In this document: one piece after another, positions 24,079 through 35,409 of the stretch
Numbering within the stretch: the first letter of the stretch is position 1
Layout of the letters: each line of letters opens with the position of its first letter
Source of the DNA: Datisca glomerata
Taxonomy: Eukaryota; Streptophyta; Magnoliopsida; Cucurbitales; Datiscaceae
NCBI GenBank assembly: GCA_003255025.1
Contig: QANY01013337.1
Coordinates: 1,118,237-1,182,236 of the forward strand
Length of the DNA: 64,000 nucleotides
Direction of reading: 5' to 3'
Notes under the pieces: generated by a model
What the model was told of the DNA's origin: nothing
The model's input: the letters and a program-made list of their open reading frames with translations, nothing else
Databases searched by the model: none
Translations under genes and position numbers: made by a program

Positions 24079-24519
24079 GTACATGTACATCCATGAGGTT
24101 TACCTAAAAGACACGGATACCCCTATAGTTTGAGAAAAGATATATATGTCTAATTTGTTATAAACAGTTTAGTTTTAGAATAAAATGATCAAAATAATCT
24201 TAGTTCTAGACCCATTTAAATATATTGACCCGTACTTGAGAAAACTTGGATCAAGAAAACCCTCAATACACGAGATTGAGTTATTTCCCTCATAACCCGA
24301 GAAAAGCTTCAAAATATAAAAATTCAGGTTCTACCCACTAAGCAATATAGAAAAATAACGGTATTCTTATATTTTGAGAAACTTTAAGACCGTCAGAAGG
24401 GAAATTAACGTTTTTGAGTATTTTAATCTCTAAAATAAAATGTCAAAGGAGATCCGTGTTATTTCTTAAACTACATGAGGTGTTCATATTTTTTAGGTAA
24501 AACTCATGGATGTCAATAG
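24079..24519. mobile_element. Short inverted-repeat element (MITE-like, about 440 bp)
   Basis: The left end, ACATCCATGAGGTTTACC then ACACGGATACCCC and TAGTTTGAGAAA, recurs in inverted, slightly rearranged form at the right end, where the reverse complement of 24425-24515 reads ACATCCATGAGTTTTACC, ACACCTCATGTAGTTTAAG, ACACGGATCTCC. There is no coding capacity. The superfamily and target duplication are not resolved. Confidence 0.65.
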
Positions 24520-25304
24520 TGAGATATTGGCCATCAAGATCAGTTAGAAAGAGTATTATTGCTAAAATGCTGTCTCCCGTCAACAGCAGACAATCCCTGC
24601 CTCTCCACGAAATCTTTAGTTGTTTAATCAACAAGTTGGTAATTAATATGTCACTTGATTCTGCAAGTAACATGGGAAAGTAATCCCAATGCATATATAA
24701 TATAAATCTCAAGACGGCGTGGGAATATATATGTGTATGAGTATGAAAATATAAAATTAATAATGTGAACAAAACTCATTTTTCTCCAATGGGAGGTTCA
24801 TATATAATATAAATCTCGAAATCAAAGAAATAGTAGAGAGAAAAATCAAGTTATATTGATCAAGCTTAAGGTTTGTAATTAAATAGCTACGATCAGCTCA
24901 CTTAAAGCACGTGAAAATTCTAAAGCTTTTAATTACAGCTCCTGAACTCAAATTGTAGATGACTAAAGCATCAGAAGGTGAACCTGTCTGGAAACGATTT
25001 GAGATTTTGGGAAAATAGATCATCTTTTCATTTTTTTCTATCATTACTTATCAATGATTTTTTATTACAAGTGTTCATTGTCACAATAAACATCTAATAA
25101 TATGTCATCATTCTATGCGAACAAAATTTGGGGTTTTGGGAAATGGATCATCTCTTTGGTTTTCTCTCTCATTACAAATCATTAATTCTTTTTATCACAA
25201 TTGCCCATCGCCGTGATAAATATCAACGTTATCATTTTATGTCGTTAAAAAAATTCATCAAAATCTCACGTGTCACATCGTCAAACTCTACCCCACTAAT
25301 AAAA
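24520..25304. other. Spacer with an imperfect direct duplication of about 130 bp
   Basis: 24998-25125 (GAGATTTTGGGAAAATAGATCATC, interrupted in places) is repeated from 25127 (GGGGTTTTGGGAAATGGATC). No gene recognised. Confidence 0.55.
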
Positions 25305-26068
25305 AAGTTAGGTTTTTATAGTAAATGTGAATTAATTAGATTTGGTCTCTTTCAAATAATGTAAGCAAATTTTACACATTTTTGAATGAGAATCAGCAAT
25401 CCTTTGGCATGGTTTTAATTGGATTTTTCTTTTCAGATATTTAACATGCTGAGATAATAAAAATTAGGAGACAGAATGTAAAGTATATACACCATTAAAC
25501 TACAGTAAGTTACATAAACACCTTAGTTTTTCATCTTATTGTAAATATTTTGGAGTGTGAAACTTTAAAAATAATGGTTATTAAAAAAATAATGTTGTGG
25601 CATCATGACATATTTAAATGTCCTTAAGATTTGATAATTGATATAAAAAGTACAATGTTAATGATGTGAAATGGTCATGATTATTCGATATAATTATTTA
25701 TAACTATAGGTGGTGATTGTGATCAAAAGTAGCGTAGACAACGATAAAAAAATCATGTAGAGGATTCGTGTCCATCTTTTAATTACGCTTTCAAACATGT
25801 TTTTGGATAAAAATAGAAACCAAGATATCGACCCAAGTTATTAGTTAAGATGTAATTGTGTCGATACCCTACCCACGATGACATTTTTCGGATCATTTCT
25901 TCTCATCCCACTTGTGTGGGTTTCGTGTTTAAAGATTTCTTTCATGTGCTTTTTAAAAAAAATGCTTTTGGAAAGTCTTTTTTTTAATGTGAATCTAGAT
26001 GTTATGACTAATCATGACTCTCCTTTTACATATTTTGAGAACTTATAGGTTGTGAAAACAGTGTTACA
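25305..26068. repeat. Left direct repeat of the composite block (about 0.77 kb)
   Basis: It begins GTTAGGTTTTTATAGTAAA and ends GGTTGTGAAAACAGTGT. A near-copy lies at 30774-31578 in the same orientation. It does not begin TG or end CA and has no coding content, so an LTR identity is not supported. Confidence 0.8.
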
Positions 26069-26071
26069 AGA

Positions 26072-28390
26072 GATCGAAGTATGCAATTGGGTTCATCCAC
26101 ATTAGTAAACTTGTGAAATGAAAATGTCATTTGGTTAAAAATTCAATACGTTACAAGAGGCTGGAGATTTCTACTATACATAAGCAATCGATGTTGGGTT
26201 TAGTGTACGGAAAGATGATAAACGCAAGAACATATATGGAGAAACTATGTTGTGAGGATGGGTTTGCTCAAAAGAAGGAGGCAGGGAGAAAAAATATATG
26301 GACAGAGAGGACACGGAGCGAGAACCAAGAGGCTTGACAAGGGTGAATTTGCCGTGCTTGTTTTAGGGTGAACTTAGATAAGAAGGCAAAAAAATGGGTG
26401 GCAAAAGATTTTGAAGCTAAGCACAACCATCCCAAAGTCTCGCCACAGGACGTGCCCTTTCTTCAGTCTAATAGAGCAGTGAATGAAGTGGACATGGTTC
26501 AGGAAACAAGATTGCATAATGTTGGTGTCAAGCTAAGCCAAGTGTATGATTACATGGTCAACCAAGCCGGCACTTACGAGAATGTGGGGTTCTTAAGAAC
26601 GGATCTATACAATAAGATCGACAAGCAGCGAAGATATTGTCTCACTGTGGTACCTGAAAATATTCTATGCCCACATTGAATAGTTTTAAAGTGTTGTTTA
26701 GTGACTTTCATGTCTTCTGCTACTTTAGGAAGATTCAGACAGTCTTTTATGCCCTCTTTTAGGCGTCTGGACTCCCCCAATTCTAGGATGCGTAATAGGT
26801 AGTCGAAACTGATTCAGAGGCAGCTATTGCTTTTTTTACTGAAAATTTGAAGATAGATCTGGATTTGTATTGCAAATATAACATTGACATGGATAATCGT
26901 CTGGTAAATTTCTTCTGGACAGACACGACGTGCCAAGTTGACTATCATTATTTCAATGATGTATTGGTGTTTGATATGACCTACAAGATGAATGCATACA
27001 AGAAACTGCTTGGGATATTCCTTGGTGTGAACAACCACTACAAGACCACGGTATTTGGTTGCGCGTTATTGGTTGATAAGATCGGGGAAACCTATCAATG
27101 GGTGTTGAGCACTTTTTTAGATGCCATGAAAAATAAGAAGCCGCAATCGATCATTACAAATGGCAATAAGGCGATGCATAAAGCAATCAAGACGCTCCTA
27201 CCTAATTGTAATCATCAATTTTGTGCATGGCATCTCGAACGAAATGCCCAATCAAATGTGCAAAACCCAGATTTTCTACAGGCCTTCAAGAGAGTAATTT
27301 TGACGTCTTCAATGAAGAGGAGTTCGAACACAAATAGGATCATTTGATAGAGTCGTTCAACCTTAGTCAAAACAAATGTGTATAATGGATGTATGTTAAG
27401 CGCGGACGTTGGGATGAGGCCTTCCAACGCGGAAAATTCTTTGCATTCATGAGAAAGACGTAACAATCTGAAGGTATGAACACGTATCTCTACCGATTCA
27501 TTGAACATCGATCTAAACTATTTGAATTCGTGCTACAATTTGATCGAGTGTTGGCACATATTTACCAGGATGAGAGGTTGGACGACTTCAAGTTGACAAA
27601 TGAAACGCCTCTACTTAAGACTCACTAACGTGCGTTAGAGCAAAACTTTGCAAACATGTTCACACGCAAACTGTTTAAGCCATTGCGTAAGGCGATCATG
27701 GGAAAGGCATTGTTTACAGTTTGTGCTTTGACATATGATGTGAAGGCTCAAATTTATTCGTTGGTCGAGTTTATGGTGTTGAATGACTCATACATAGTGT
27801 CACGAGACCAACACCTTGATACAGTAAAGTGCAGTTGTGGCAAGTTTGAATCAGTGGGGATATCGTGTCGTTATATGTTCACTATTATGAAAGTTGACCA
27901 TATACAATAGATCCCAAACATGTCCATACTAGACCGGTGACGGATGACTGTGAAGAGTGATATGTTACCAACCAGGGCAAGCCATTCTCATCTGGATACA
28001 GATGATATAGTATTACTTCGTATAATTCGATCCAACTAGCTGCCAAAAGACTTGCTCACTTTGCGTCAAAGTCAAGTGAATGGTCGACTCGAGCCAAAGT
28101 GGAGATTGTGATAGTGTGTGTAAAATATGAGATCTTATGGAATGATAAGATTGGCAACGAACATGATGTGAAGCAGGAGGATGGTGTAGAGATTAAAAGA
28201 GGCCTCGTTCAAGCCTCGGTAATTGTGAAGACAAAAGGCAACCAAGGTGCCTGCTCGAGTAAAGCACGACCAACCACTGGACGATGTGGCCATTATAAGA
28301 ACACACTAGAAATACCAAACAGACAAGTCCAGAATTACCACACGAACATCCTATACCGGTATAATATTCAGTATCCCTCGTTGCAGTAAA
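26072..28390 (+). pseudogene. FAR1/FHY3-type Mutator transposase, copy 2
   Basis: Homologous to copy 1 along its length. It keeps more of the N-terminal FAR1 domain (VGFSVRKDD-like in one frame) and, in an open stretch of 166 codons (26847-27347), DYHYFNDVLVFDMTYKMN with the first catalytic Asp retained, GCALLVDK, ITNGNKAM and CAWHLERN. A SWIM finger is at about 27830 (CSCGKFESVGISC) and a decayed knuckle at the C-terminus. The second catalytic Asp is replaced (ITN). It is broken by 1-nt indels near 26360 and 27300 and by in-frame stops. No TIRs are found near it, and the PMD gene is absent. Confidence 0.88.
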
Positions 28391-29570
28391 TGTACATTTT
28401 AGTATAATTTTGCTTTCATAGTTTTTTAAAATTGTTAATATAGGAATATGTTCATAATTTACCTTCAAAAATCTACTTATTTATAATTGTACATGATAAT
28501 TCTAAAAAATCTGAAGATGATCACTGTACACAACAACTTCAAAAATCTTCTTATTCATACATGTACACAATAATTCTGCAGCATCTATTTATCATCACTG
28601 TATACAATAACTTACAAAAACCTCTTTTATTTATAGTTGTACCCAATAATATACAAATTGTTTATCATTCTTGTACACAATAACTTACAAAACTTATAAA
28701 AGTCTATTTATCTTCACTATACGGTATACCCAATAATCATATACATAAGGAAGACCCATTTACCATTTCTGAGAAATTCGATAAGCTAGAGGTTATTGAA
28801 GAAGACAATAACGACGGGACAATAAAAATCAAAGCGTACAAAGATATCCCTCTTGAATCTTTTATTACAGTTTCGTTATTGTCTTCTTCGATAACCTCTA
28901 GCTCATCGAATTTCTCAGAAATGGCAGGTGGGCAAGTGTTTGAACAAGAACATCATAAAATAGGACACATTCATAATAGTGTATACAATATTATCTATCC
29001 ATTCATTTTTTTCCTCTACTGAAGCCTTTGCTTTAAAGTAGGACTCATTTTTAGTGGTAGCCATGTTTTCGAGGTAGTTGAGTTCCTACTACAAAATTGA
29101 TTAACGGTATCATGTAACGTATCATACATGTCATTGGAAGGATGATTGATGATCTTTAACAAAATATTACAATGAAGATTCTGTGATTTATACTCTTGGA
29201 AAAATATTCTCAATATTCAACAAACTATCATACACTTCAACAAATTCCACAATGATGGCTATAAACGAGAAAATTCATAATAATCATAAAATTCTCAATT
29301 ACATAACTAAAAGAAGCCTGACTATAAACTAAAACAAAGTAATCAGAAAATTCCCAATTATAGAACTAAAAGAACCAGAAACTATAAAAAACAAAAAACA
29401 AAGCTCTCAAATTTAACAAAATATAAACAATATCTGACATATTGCCTGGGAATGATAGTCGTGAATAATCTCTGCCCTGATGTCATCCATATACCTCAAG
29501 ACCGCCACACCACAATCACTCCTACAAACGTAATAATAAATGAACCATTCAATAGTGAATGAAGCCCAAT
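28391..29570. mobile_element. 3' flank of MULE copy 2, homologous to 20661-21940
   Basis: The same imperfect repeats (TACACAATAACTTACAAAA), the hairpin at 28763-28925, and the AATGAAGCCCAA end. Shows that a MULE segment of about 3.5 kb, not just a gene, was placed here. Confidence 0.75.
28763..28925. repeat. Long imperfect hairpin, second copy
   Basis: Arms GAGAAATTCGATAAGCTAGA...AACGAC and GTTATTG...TAACCTCTAGCTCATCG; homologous to 21036-21203. Confidence 0.75.
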
Positions 29571-30053
29571 GAAATTTGTGATCAGTGAACTTACCCATTT
29601 GATTAGGTGACCACTTGGGGCGACCTTAAAATTTTGAATGAAGATAAGGTTGTTGGCGGAGGCAACAAATCTATGAGCTCAGGCCCAAATATCAAGTCCA
29701 TACCTTCTAATTATAATTTCATTCAAAAAAAAATAAAAAGGTAGTCAGTGTCAAAATCATACATGCTATAAGACAAATTACAAGTCATGATGACGGTTTA
29801 GAACATACAATCTTTTTTACCTTTTTGGTCTGTCTCGCGTTAAGTCGGCCATCTGACAAGGTGTCACTTACAGTGACTTCCTCGTCCATGATGGAGATCT
29901 TGGTCATAAACTAATGATCTCGACCATCGTGTACTGAAATTCAGATCTAGATTACACAACACATTTACACAATCATACTAAGTCAAAATTTAATATCTTA
30001 ACTACATTAAATTTGTTTACTGTCATTTCTAGCTCAAGCATTATCACTAGTGA
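29571..30053. other. Unassigned part of the composite block
   Basis: No gene or repeat recognised. It ends exactly at the nad3 stop codon. Confidence 0.4.
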
Positions 30054-30355
30054 TTACTCCCGATCTGAAGCACCCCTTCTTTTCCATTCATAGAGAAATC
30101 CAATCGTCAAAATCAATAAGAAGGACATCATGGACCAAGATCCAAACAGATCAATCTTGTTGACAGGTACTGCCCAAGGAAAGGAAAAGGTGACTTCCGG
30201 ATCAATGATAATAAATAAAATGGAAACAAGATAAAATCGTATATAGAAATGGCTTATGGCATCACCGAAAGGATCGAAACCACATTTATAGGCCGACGGT
30301 TTTTCTTGATAGGTTGAACTATTGGAAGTAAGTAGAAAAGGGACACCGAGTGGCC
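30054..30355 (-). pseudogene. nad3: Mitochondrial nad3 fragment in nuclear DNA (NUMT)
   Basis: The minus strand encodes most of NADH dehydrogenase subunit 3 of mitochondrial complex I: LGVPFLLTSNSSTYQEKPSA, then CGFDPFGDA, FYIRFYLVSILFII, FPWAV, NKIDLFGSWSMM, TIGFLYEWKR and GASDRE with its stop at 30054-30056. About the first 23 residues are missing. Positions that plant mitochondria usually change by RNA editing (P in EKPSAY, P in DPEV, S in FSFPW, S in FGSWS) are in the unedited state, so it came from DNA. An extra codon at KRRG and changes such as DAISH show nuclear decay. Not expected to be functional. Confidence 0.88.
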
Positions 30356-30640
30356 CTTTTTAAAGAGCCAGCCTGTCTTTCAATCTATTGGCAATTACCT
30401 TAGTCATTCTCTGATACAGTGTAGTACCCATAGCAATGGGCCTCGGTCTAGTGAGGTTTTATTTTTTTGGGAATCATTGCCAGGAAGAAGGATTGAATTG
30501 CACTTGGTTTTCTCCTCTTTGACTTCAATTACCATATGATATGGAGATGACGATCGTCTTTCATTATGTTCCAGCGCTGCCCCTGAATTAATCAACCAAG
30601 TAGAAGTGAAAGTCCAATTGGAATCCATCTAATCTATTAG
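30356..30640 (-). mobile_element. LINE reverse-transcriptase fragment abutting nad3
   Basis: On the minus strand, FLAMIPKKIKPH and, after a frame change, RPIAMGTTLYQRMTKVIANR followed by LKDRL match the start of plant LINE reverse transcriptase (normally IPK...RPIS...YK...ANRLK). It runs straight into the truncated nad3. Only about 45 residues are recognisable. Confidence 0.6.
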
Positions 30641-30773
30641 CTTTTGACTATGAACAGCCCCTGTTGTTTGTTGATAGATAGCTTACAAGATTGAAGAATT
30701 TTGTTTGGGCCTTAGGGACTCTTTCAAATATTCGATTTATCGCGTATCTATCGACGATATTAACTACATTAAA

Positions 30774-31578
30774 TAGTTAGGTTTTATAGTAAAAGTGAAT
30801 TAATTAGATTTGATCTCTTTCAAATAATCTAAGCAAATTTTACACATTTTTTAGAATGAGAATCATCAATCCTTTGGCATGGTTTCAATTCGATTTTTCT
30901 TTTCAGATATTTAACATGCTGAGATAATAAGAATTAAGAGATGAATGTAAAGTAATACACAATTAAACTACAGTAAATTACATAAACACCTTAGTTTTTC
31001 ATCTTATTGTAAATATTTTGGAGTGTGAAGCTTTGCGAATTGATTATTGTCTCATTAGATGGCTCTTTAGAAATAATGATTACTAAAAAATAATGTTGTG
31101 GCATCATGACATGTTTAAATATGTACTTAAGATTTGACAATTGATATAAAAAGGACAACGTTGATGATATGAAATGATGATGATTGTTCGATATGTTTTT
31201 TATAACTATAGGTGATTGTGATCAAATGTAAAGAATAGGCAATGAGAAAAAACCATATAAAGGATCCATGTCCATCTTTTAATTACACTTTCAATCGTGT
31301 TTGTGGATAAAAATAAAAAATCAAGAGATCACCGCAAGTTATTAGTTAAGATGTAATTGGGTCGATACCCTGCACGACGACATTTTCCCATCGGATCATT
31401 TCTTCTCATCCCACTCATGTGGGTTTCGTGTTAAAAAAACTCTTTCATGTGCTTTTTAAAAAAAAAAAATGCTATTGGAAAGTCTTTTCTTTTTTTAAAA
31501 ATGTGAATCTTGATGTTATGACTAATCATGACTCTCCTTCTAAATATTTTGAGAACTTGTAGGTTGTGAAAACAGTGT
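30774..31578. repeat. Right direct repeat of the composite block (about 0.80 kb)
   Basis: Near-copy of 25305-26068 with small indels, including a 40-bp insertion near 31040 (GCGAATTGATTATTGTCTCA). Confidence 0.8.
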
Positions 31579-32849
31579 AAAAGTGGAGTTCTCACCAATC
31601 ATAGAGTTAGGTGTGCTTGGAAACCTTAATGTTGAAGACTAACGCCAGTGAGCGGTTTATTTGCATCCGAGAAGGTTTAATGCACCATCAATACCCTTAT
31701 TTGAAGAGTTTGTTGGTTAAATAACTTACTTTTAAAATATTCATAGCACTATGATTAGTACTTCTTAGCAAAGCACGATTAGAATTAGGATCATTCTAAT
31801 ATACTTTTAAGATCAAGCATGTGGTTTGGATTAAAGTTCATTCAACATCATTTCAAGCATGATTAATCAAAAGAGTAATCAATACACTAAACCTAGAGTG
31901 AGGTTTAAATCAATTGATCACTCAATGAATCTTAGAAATTAGTTTTAAAGCAAGAATAGTCAGTAACTAATCCTAGGATTAGGATTAAGAAATCGAATGA
32001 CCAATCAATGTTTAATCCTGAAATATATTAACCCTAAAAATAAGATTATCAAGAAATCCTAACATTTATATATCCCGATACAATAAAACCACTTGATCGA
32101 TCTAATGGGTATGGTGTGGCAGCGTCGATAATATGATGTCCGATCACACCGAAACCCTATGGTTGATGACAACTCCCCTTTTGAATTGTTTTCATATAAT
32201 TCAGTTTTCAAAATATCTAAAATGATAGTAGTGATCAAGCTTAGCGTGATTCTAATTTCAAAACGATTAGAAAGAGTTTTCTAATTCAACAACTTTTCAA
32301 GAAAAAAATTTCTCAAAACAATGAGAACTCTCTAGTGGTCAGGTGTAGACACCTCCTCCTCCTCCTTTCCACAAAATATATAAATTTATAAACCATAATT
32401 CTTATTCGATAAACAAAATATCACTACATTAACTAAACTCTCATTCTTCAAGGGCATAAATCTAACGCATGAGATTATTTGGGGGACAATTTACAAGAAG
32501 CTCATAAGATAATTAGAAAGGAGGTGCCTTACAAATTTAGCTTAGGAAATTTTTAAAATTTTATGGAGATTTTTGTTTTTTATAATCTTCAAATAAATAG
32601 TTATAGAAATATAGATATAACAAACATGCATTTTAATCATAATTAAATAATACCTCGGCTCCTCCACCTCAAGATAAAATGCATCCATCACCTCAAGTTG
32701 GATGAATCCCTCAATTCCTCTATCTCAGGGTCAATCGCAACCCTCAGCTCCTCTACCTCAACGTCCTTCATATCCAACTTAATATATAACCACAACTTTA
32801 CATTTAACATTAATCCTACATTGTTTCTATTGAGGAGAAGTCATTTATA
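31579..32849. other. AT-rich spacer
   Basis: No gene recognised. A repeated CCTCAGCTCCTCTACCTCA phrase at 32655-32770 may belong to the integrase-reverse transcriptase linker of the adjoining copia relic. Confidence 0.4.
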
Positions 32850-34600
32850 CAAAGAGTCCCTAGTCTATTGAGCTGGGATATTCATCTCAACTACACCATT
32901 TTGCTAAAGTGTCCCTAGTGCAGTGAGCGGGATGTGATCCAATTCTTCTCTAAGTAGTCCATGAATGCCGTAGAGAGATATTCACCTCTATGATCTGATC
33001 AAAGAAATTTAACCTGTCAATCTAATTCTTTTTCGAACTTCACTCTAAACTCTTCAAATTTCTCAAAAGTTTTAGATTTTGCGATGCATTAAATAGATGT
33101 ACACCTATTGAGTGTAATCATCTGTGAAAGTCACGAAATACTCATAGTCACATATTTCTTGGACATTCATCGATCCATCTAAGTGAGTGTATACTAACTC
33201 TAATGGTTCTGAAGCTCGATGTCCTTTTGCCTTAAAAGACCTCATGTTCATCTTACTTTCTATGCAAGATTCATAGACTGGTAAAGGTTTTAAACTCAAA
33301 TAGCTAAGAGGCTCATCTCTCACTAATCTCTGGATTGTGTTTAGATTAATATGACCCAGACGTAAGTGTAAAATATTAGTTTCATCAGCTTGAGAAACCT
33401 TTCTTCTTTTAAGTGTAATATACGAACTATAATTTACTTTAGTTTTATGCATTATTAACCTTTTAGGAGTAATAAAATATAAATCATCCACCAATGTGCC
33501 TTAACATATGAAAACTGTATATCTTTTAATTATTTAAATGTTTGGAAAAATGAAATTAAAGCCTTCCAAACCAAGGCAAGAAACATAAGTTAAGTTTCTC
33601 TGAATAGTCAGTACATAAGACGGTCTAATAAGAAATACTCCTAAACTATCAAATAAAGAGTCACAACGCTAATAGAAACCACTAGAAGTCACGCTTTTGT
33701 TCCTAGAACAACTTTCAGTTTCCCATCACTTAGTTTCATGGTTTCATGGAACCCTACAAAGAATTGCATATATGATTAGTGGTTGCAGCATCTACACACC
33801 AGGAAGGCCTTGTAATTTGACTTCTAATGATCAGTCTTAAAACTAGTGAAAACACTCGCTCTTATCCTTGTTTCTCTCATTCCTCTCTTGAACTCCTCAT
33901 GCTTAGAAACATTCTTCTACTTTATCTTCTTAGGTTTTCACTAGGGCACAAGAGAAGTAAAAGCTTGTATCACATTCATGCTAGGTGGAACTTTTGGTAT
34001 ATTCTCTACAACCTAAAGTTATTTCATCAACTCAGTCAAGGTTCAATCATGCTTGTTCATGACATAGTTGACATTGAGCTGGTTAAAAGAGATTCATAGA
34101 GATGCCAATACCCTATTGATCGAGGTTCCTTATTGATTTTAGCACATAGGATTTTCATCTTGTTAAGGTAACCAATTATTTTCTGCAAATGGTCCTTAAC
34201 AAGAGATCTAACTTTCATCTTAGCGTTAATGAGAGCTTTCATGGCTTCTAGTTTAACTTGTCGTCCTTGGTTTCCAAACAGTTCCTGGAGGTTAAAATAA
34301 TTCTAGCCGCTTTGACATGTATTGATGTTGTTGTTGCAACAGACCGGATAAAGAAGCCAGCATGTAACAACGAGCAAACTCATTCTTACAATTCCATGTG
34401 GAATATGAATATATTTCTTCCTTAGAGGAAAACTTGGTCGGACAAGGATCCGTAAGAGCATAGTGGTTATATTTCTTCCTAAGGAGACAAGACTATGTAT
34501 GGGTTACGCTTCTAGTTAACATAGTGGTTCCATCAAGTTTGTTTTCTTTTAATATAGATATTAGAAGACTCATGACATTTTTCATTATTTAAAAATAATA
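32850..34600 (-). pseudogene. Ty1/copia gag-pol remnant (gag, protease, pre-integrase, integrase)
   Basis: Read on the minus strand from high to low coordinates: gag-like NEFARCYMLASLS (about 34370) and MKALINAKMKVRSLVKDHL (34240-34190); a zinc-knuckle-free linker; the protease-region lead WCVDAATTNHICNSL near 33790; LVDDLYFITP; pre-integrase ILHLRLGHINLNTIQRLV (33400); then CESC-like YESCIESKM and integrase core PLELVYTHLDG...YEYFVTFTDDY (33200-33105) and RGEYLS (about 32960). It is broken into at least six frames. Reverse transcriptase and RNase H are absent, so the element is truncated at its 3' side. Confidence 0.85.
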
Positions 34601-35409
34601 ATAATCTTAATTACAACTTGCATATTCTAATTAAATAATTTAAAAACATGCTTCTATCATGTAATCACAGACGCTTATACTTTTATAAACCTAAATCCAT
34701 ATAGTATCTAAGGTTATCATGCATAAAATGAAATTATCTAAGTATTCTTGAGCATAAACATAATATCTAAACCAATAAGGCAGAAAAAATGAATTATTAA
34801 ATATCTTTAGAGATATCCTATCTTAAATTCAAATATCAATATTCAAGATAGGGTTGAGATGTTATCCACCAGTCCCGCAGCTATCTCTCATCGCTTTGTC
34901 AATACGTCTACCGTTGGCCCCACCAAGACCATCATCGCACCCCCACAGCCCATAGCTAATGCCTTACTAGTGAAGGACGCTATGGCGTGGGCTCCCACTG
35001 CTGCCATAAGGTAGCAGTTCACCTGCTACTATCGCTTAGGGCAACGACATTAACAGTGTTGCCTTCTCGAGTAGTGTAGCCGTCTGTTGCGTCCCCACAT
35101 TGTTCGGCGTCTGCTCTTTGACTTCTCGTTTGCTTGCTTTGGTTCTCCCCGAGGTCATAAGGTTCCTAACTCTTTTAGAGCAAGCTTACAAGAATTCTAT
35201 GAAAAGTATATACGAATCTAAGAGAAAAATCTATTTTTAGGTTGTCCCTTTAATTATATAACCAACAAAAAATACACGCAAATTCTAATGGTTATGCAAG
35301 TGAAAAATCAAATAATAGTCCTGCAAAAAAGACGTAGGGTTCTGCAAATCTACATATTCATAGACTATTCGTTTCACAAATTAACAAAAAATGGGGTCCT
35401 GATATCAAT
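34601..35409 (-). other. Leader between copia LTR and gag, with GC-rich section
   Basis: 34860-35120 is clearly GC-richer than its surroundings and contains no intact frame. Next to the LTR, TTGATATCAGGACC (minus, 35395-35408) resembles the copia primer-binding site TGGTATCAGAGC. Confidence 0.5.

Noticed and set aside
25305..31578. Direct repeats as LTRs of a retrotransposon
   Set aside because: No TG/CA ends, primer site, polypurine tract or retroelement genes in order between them.
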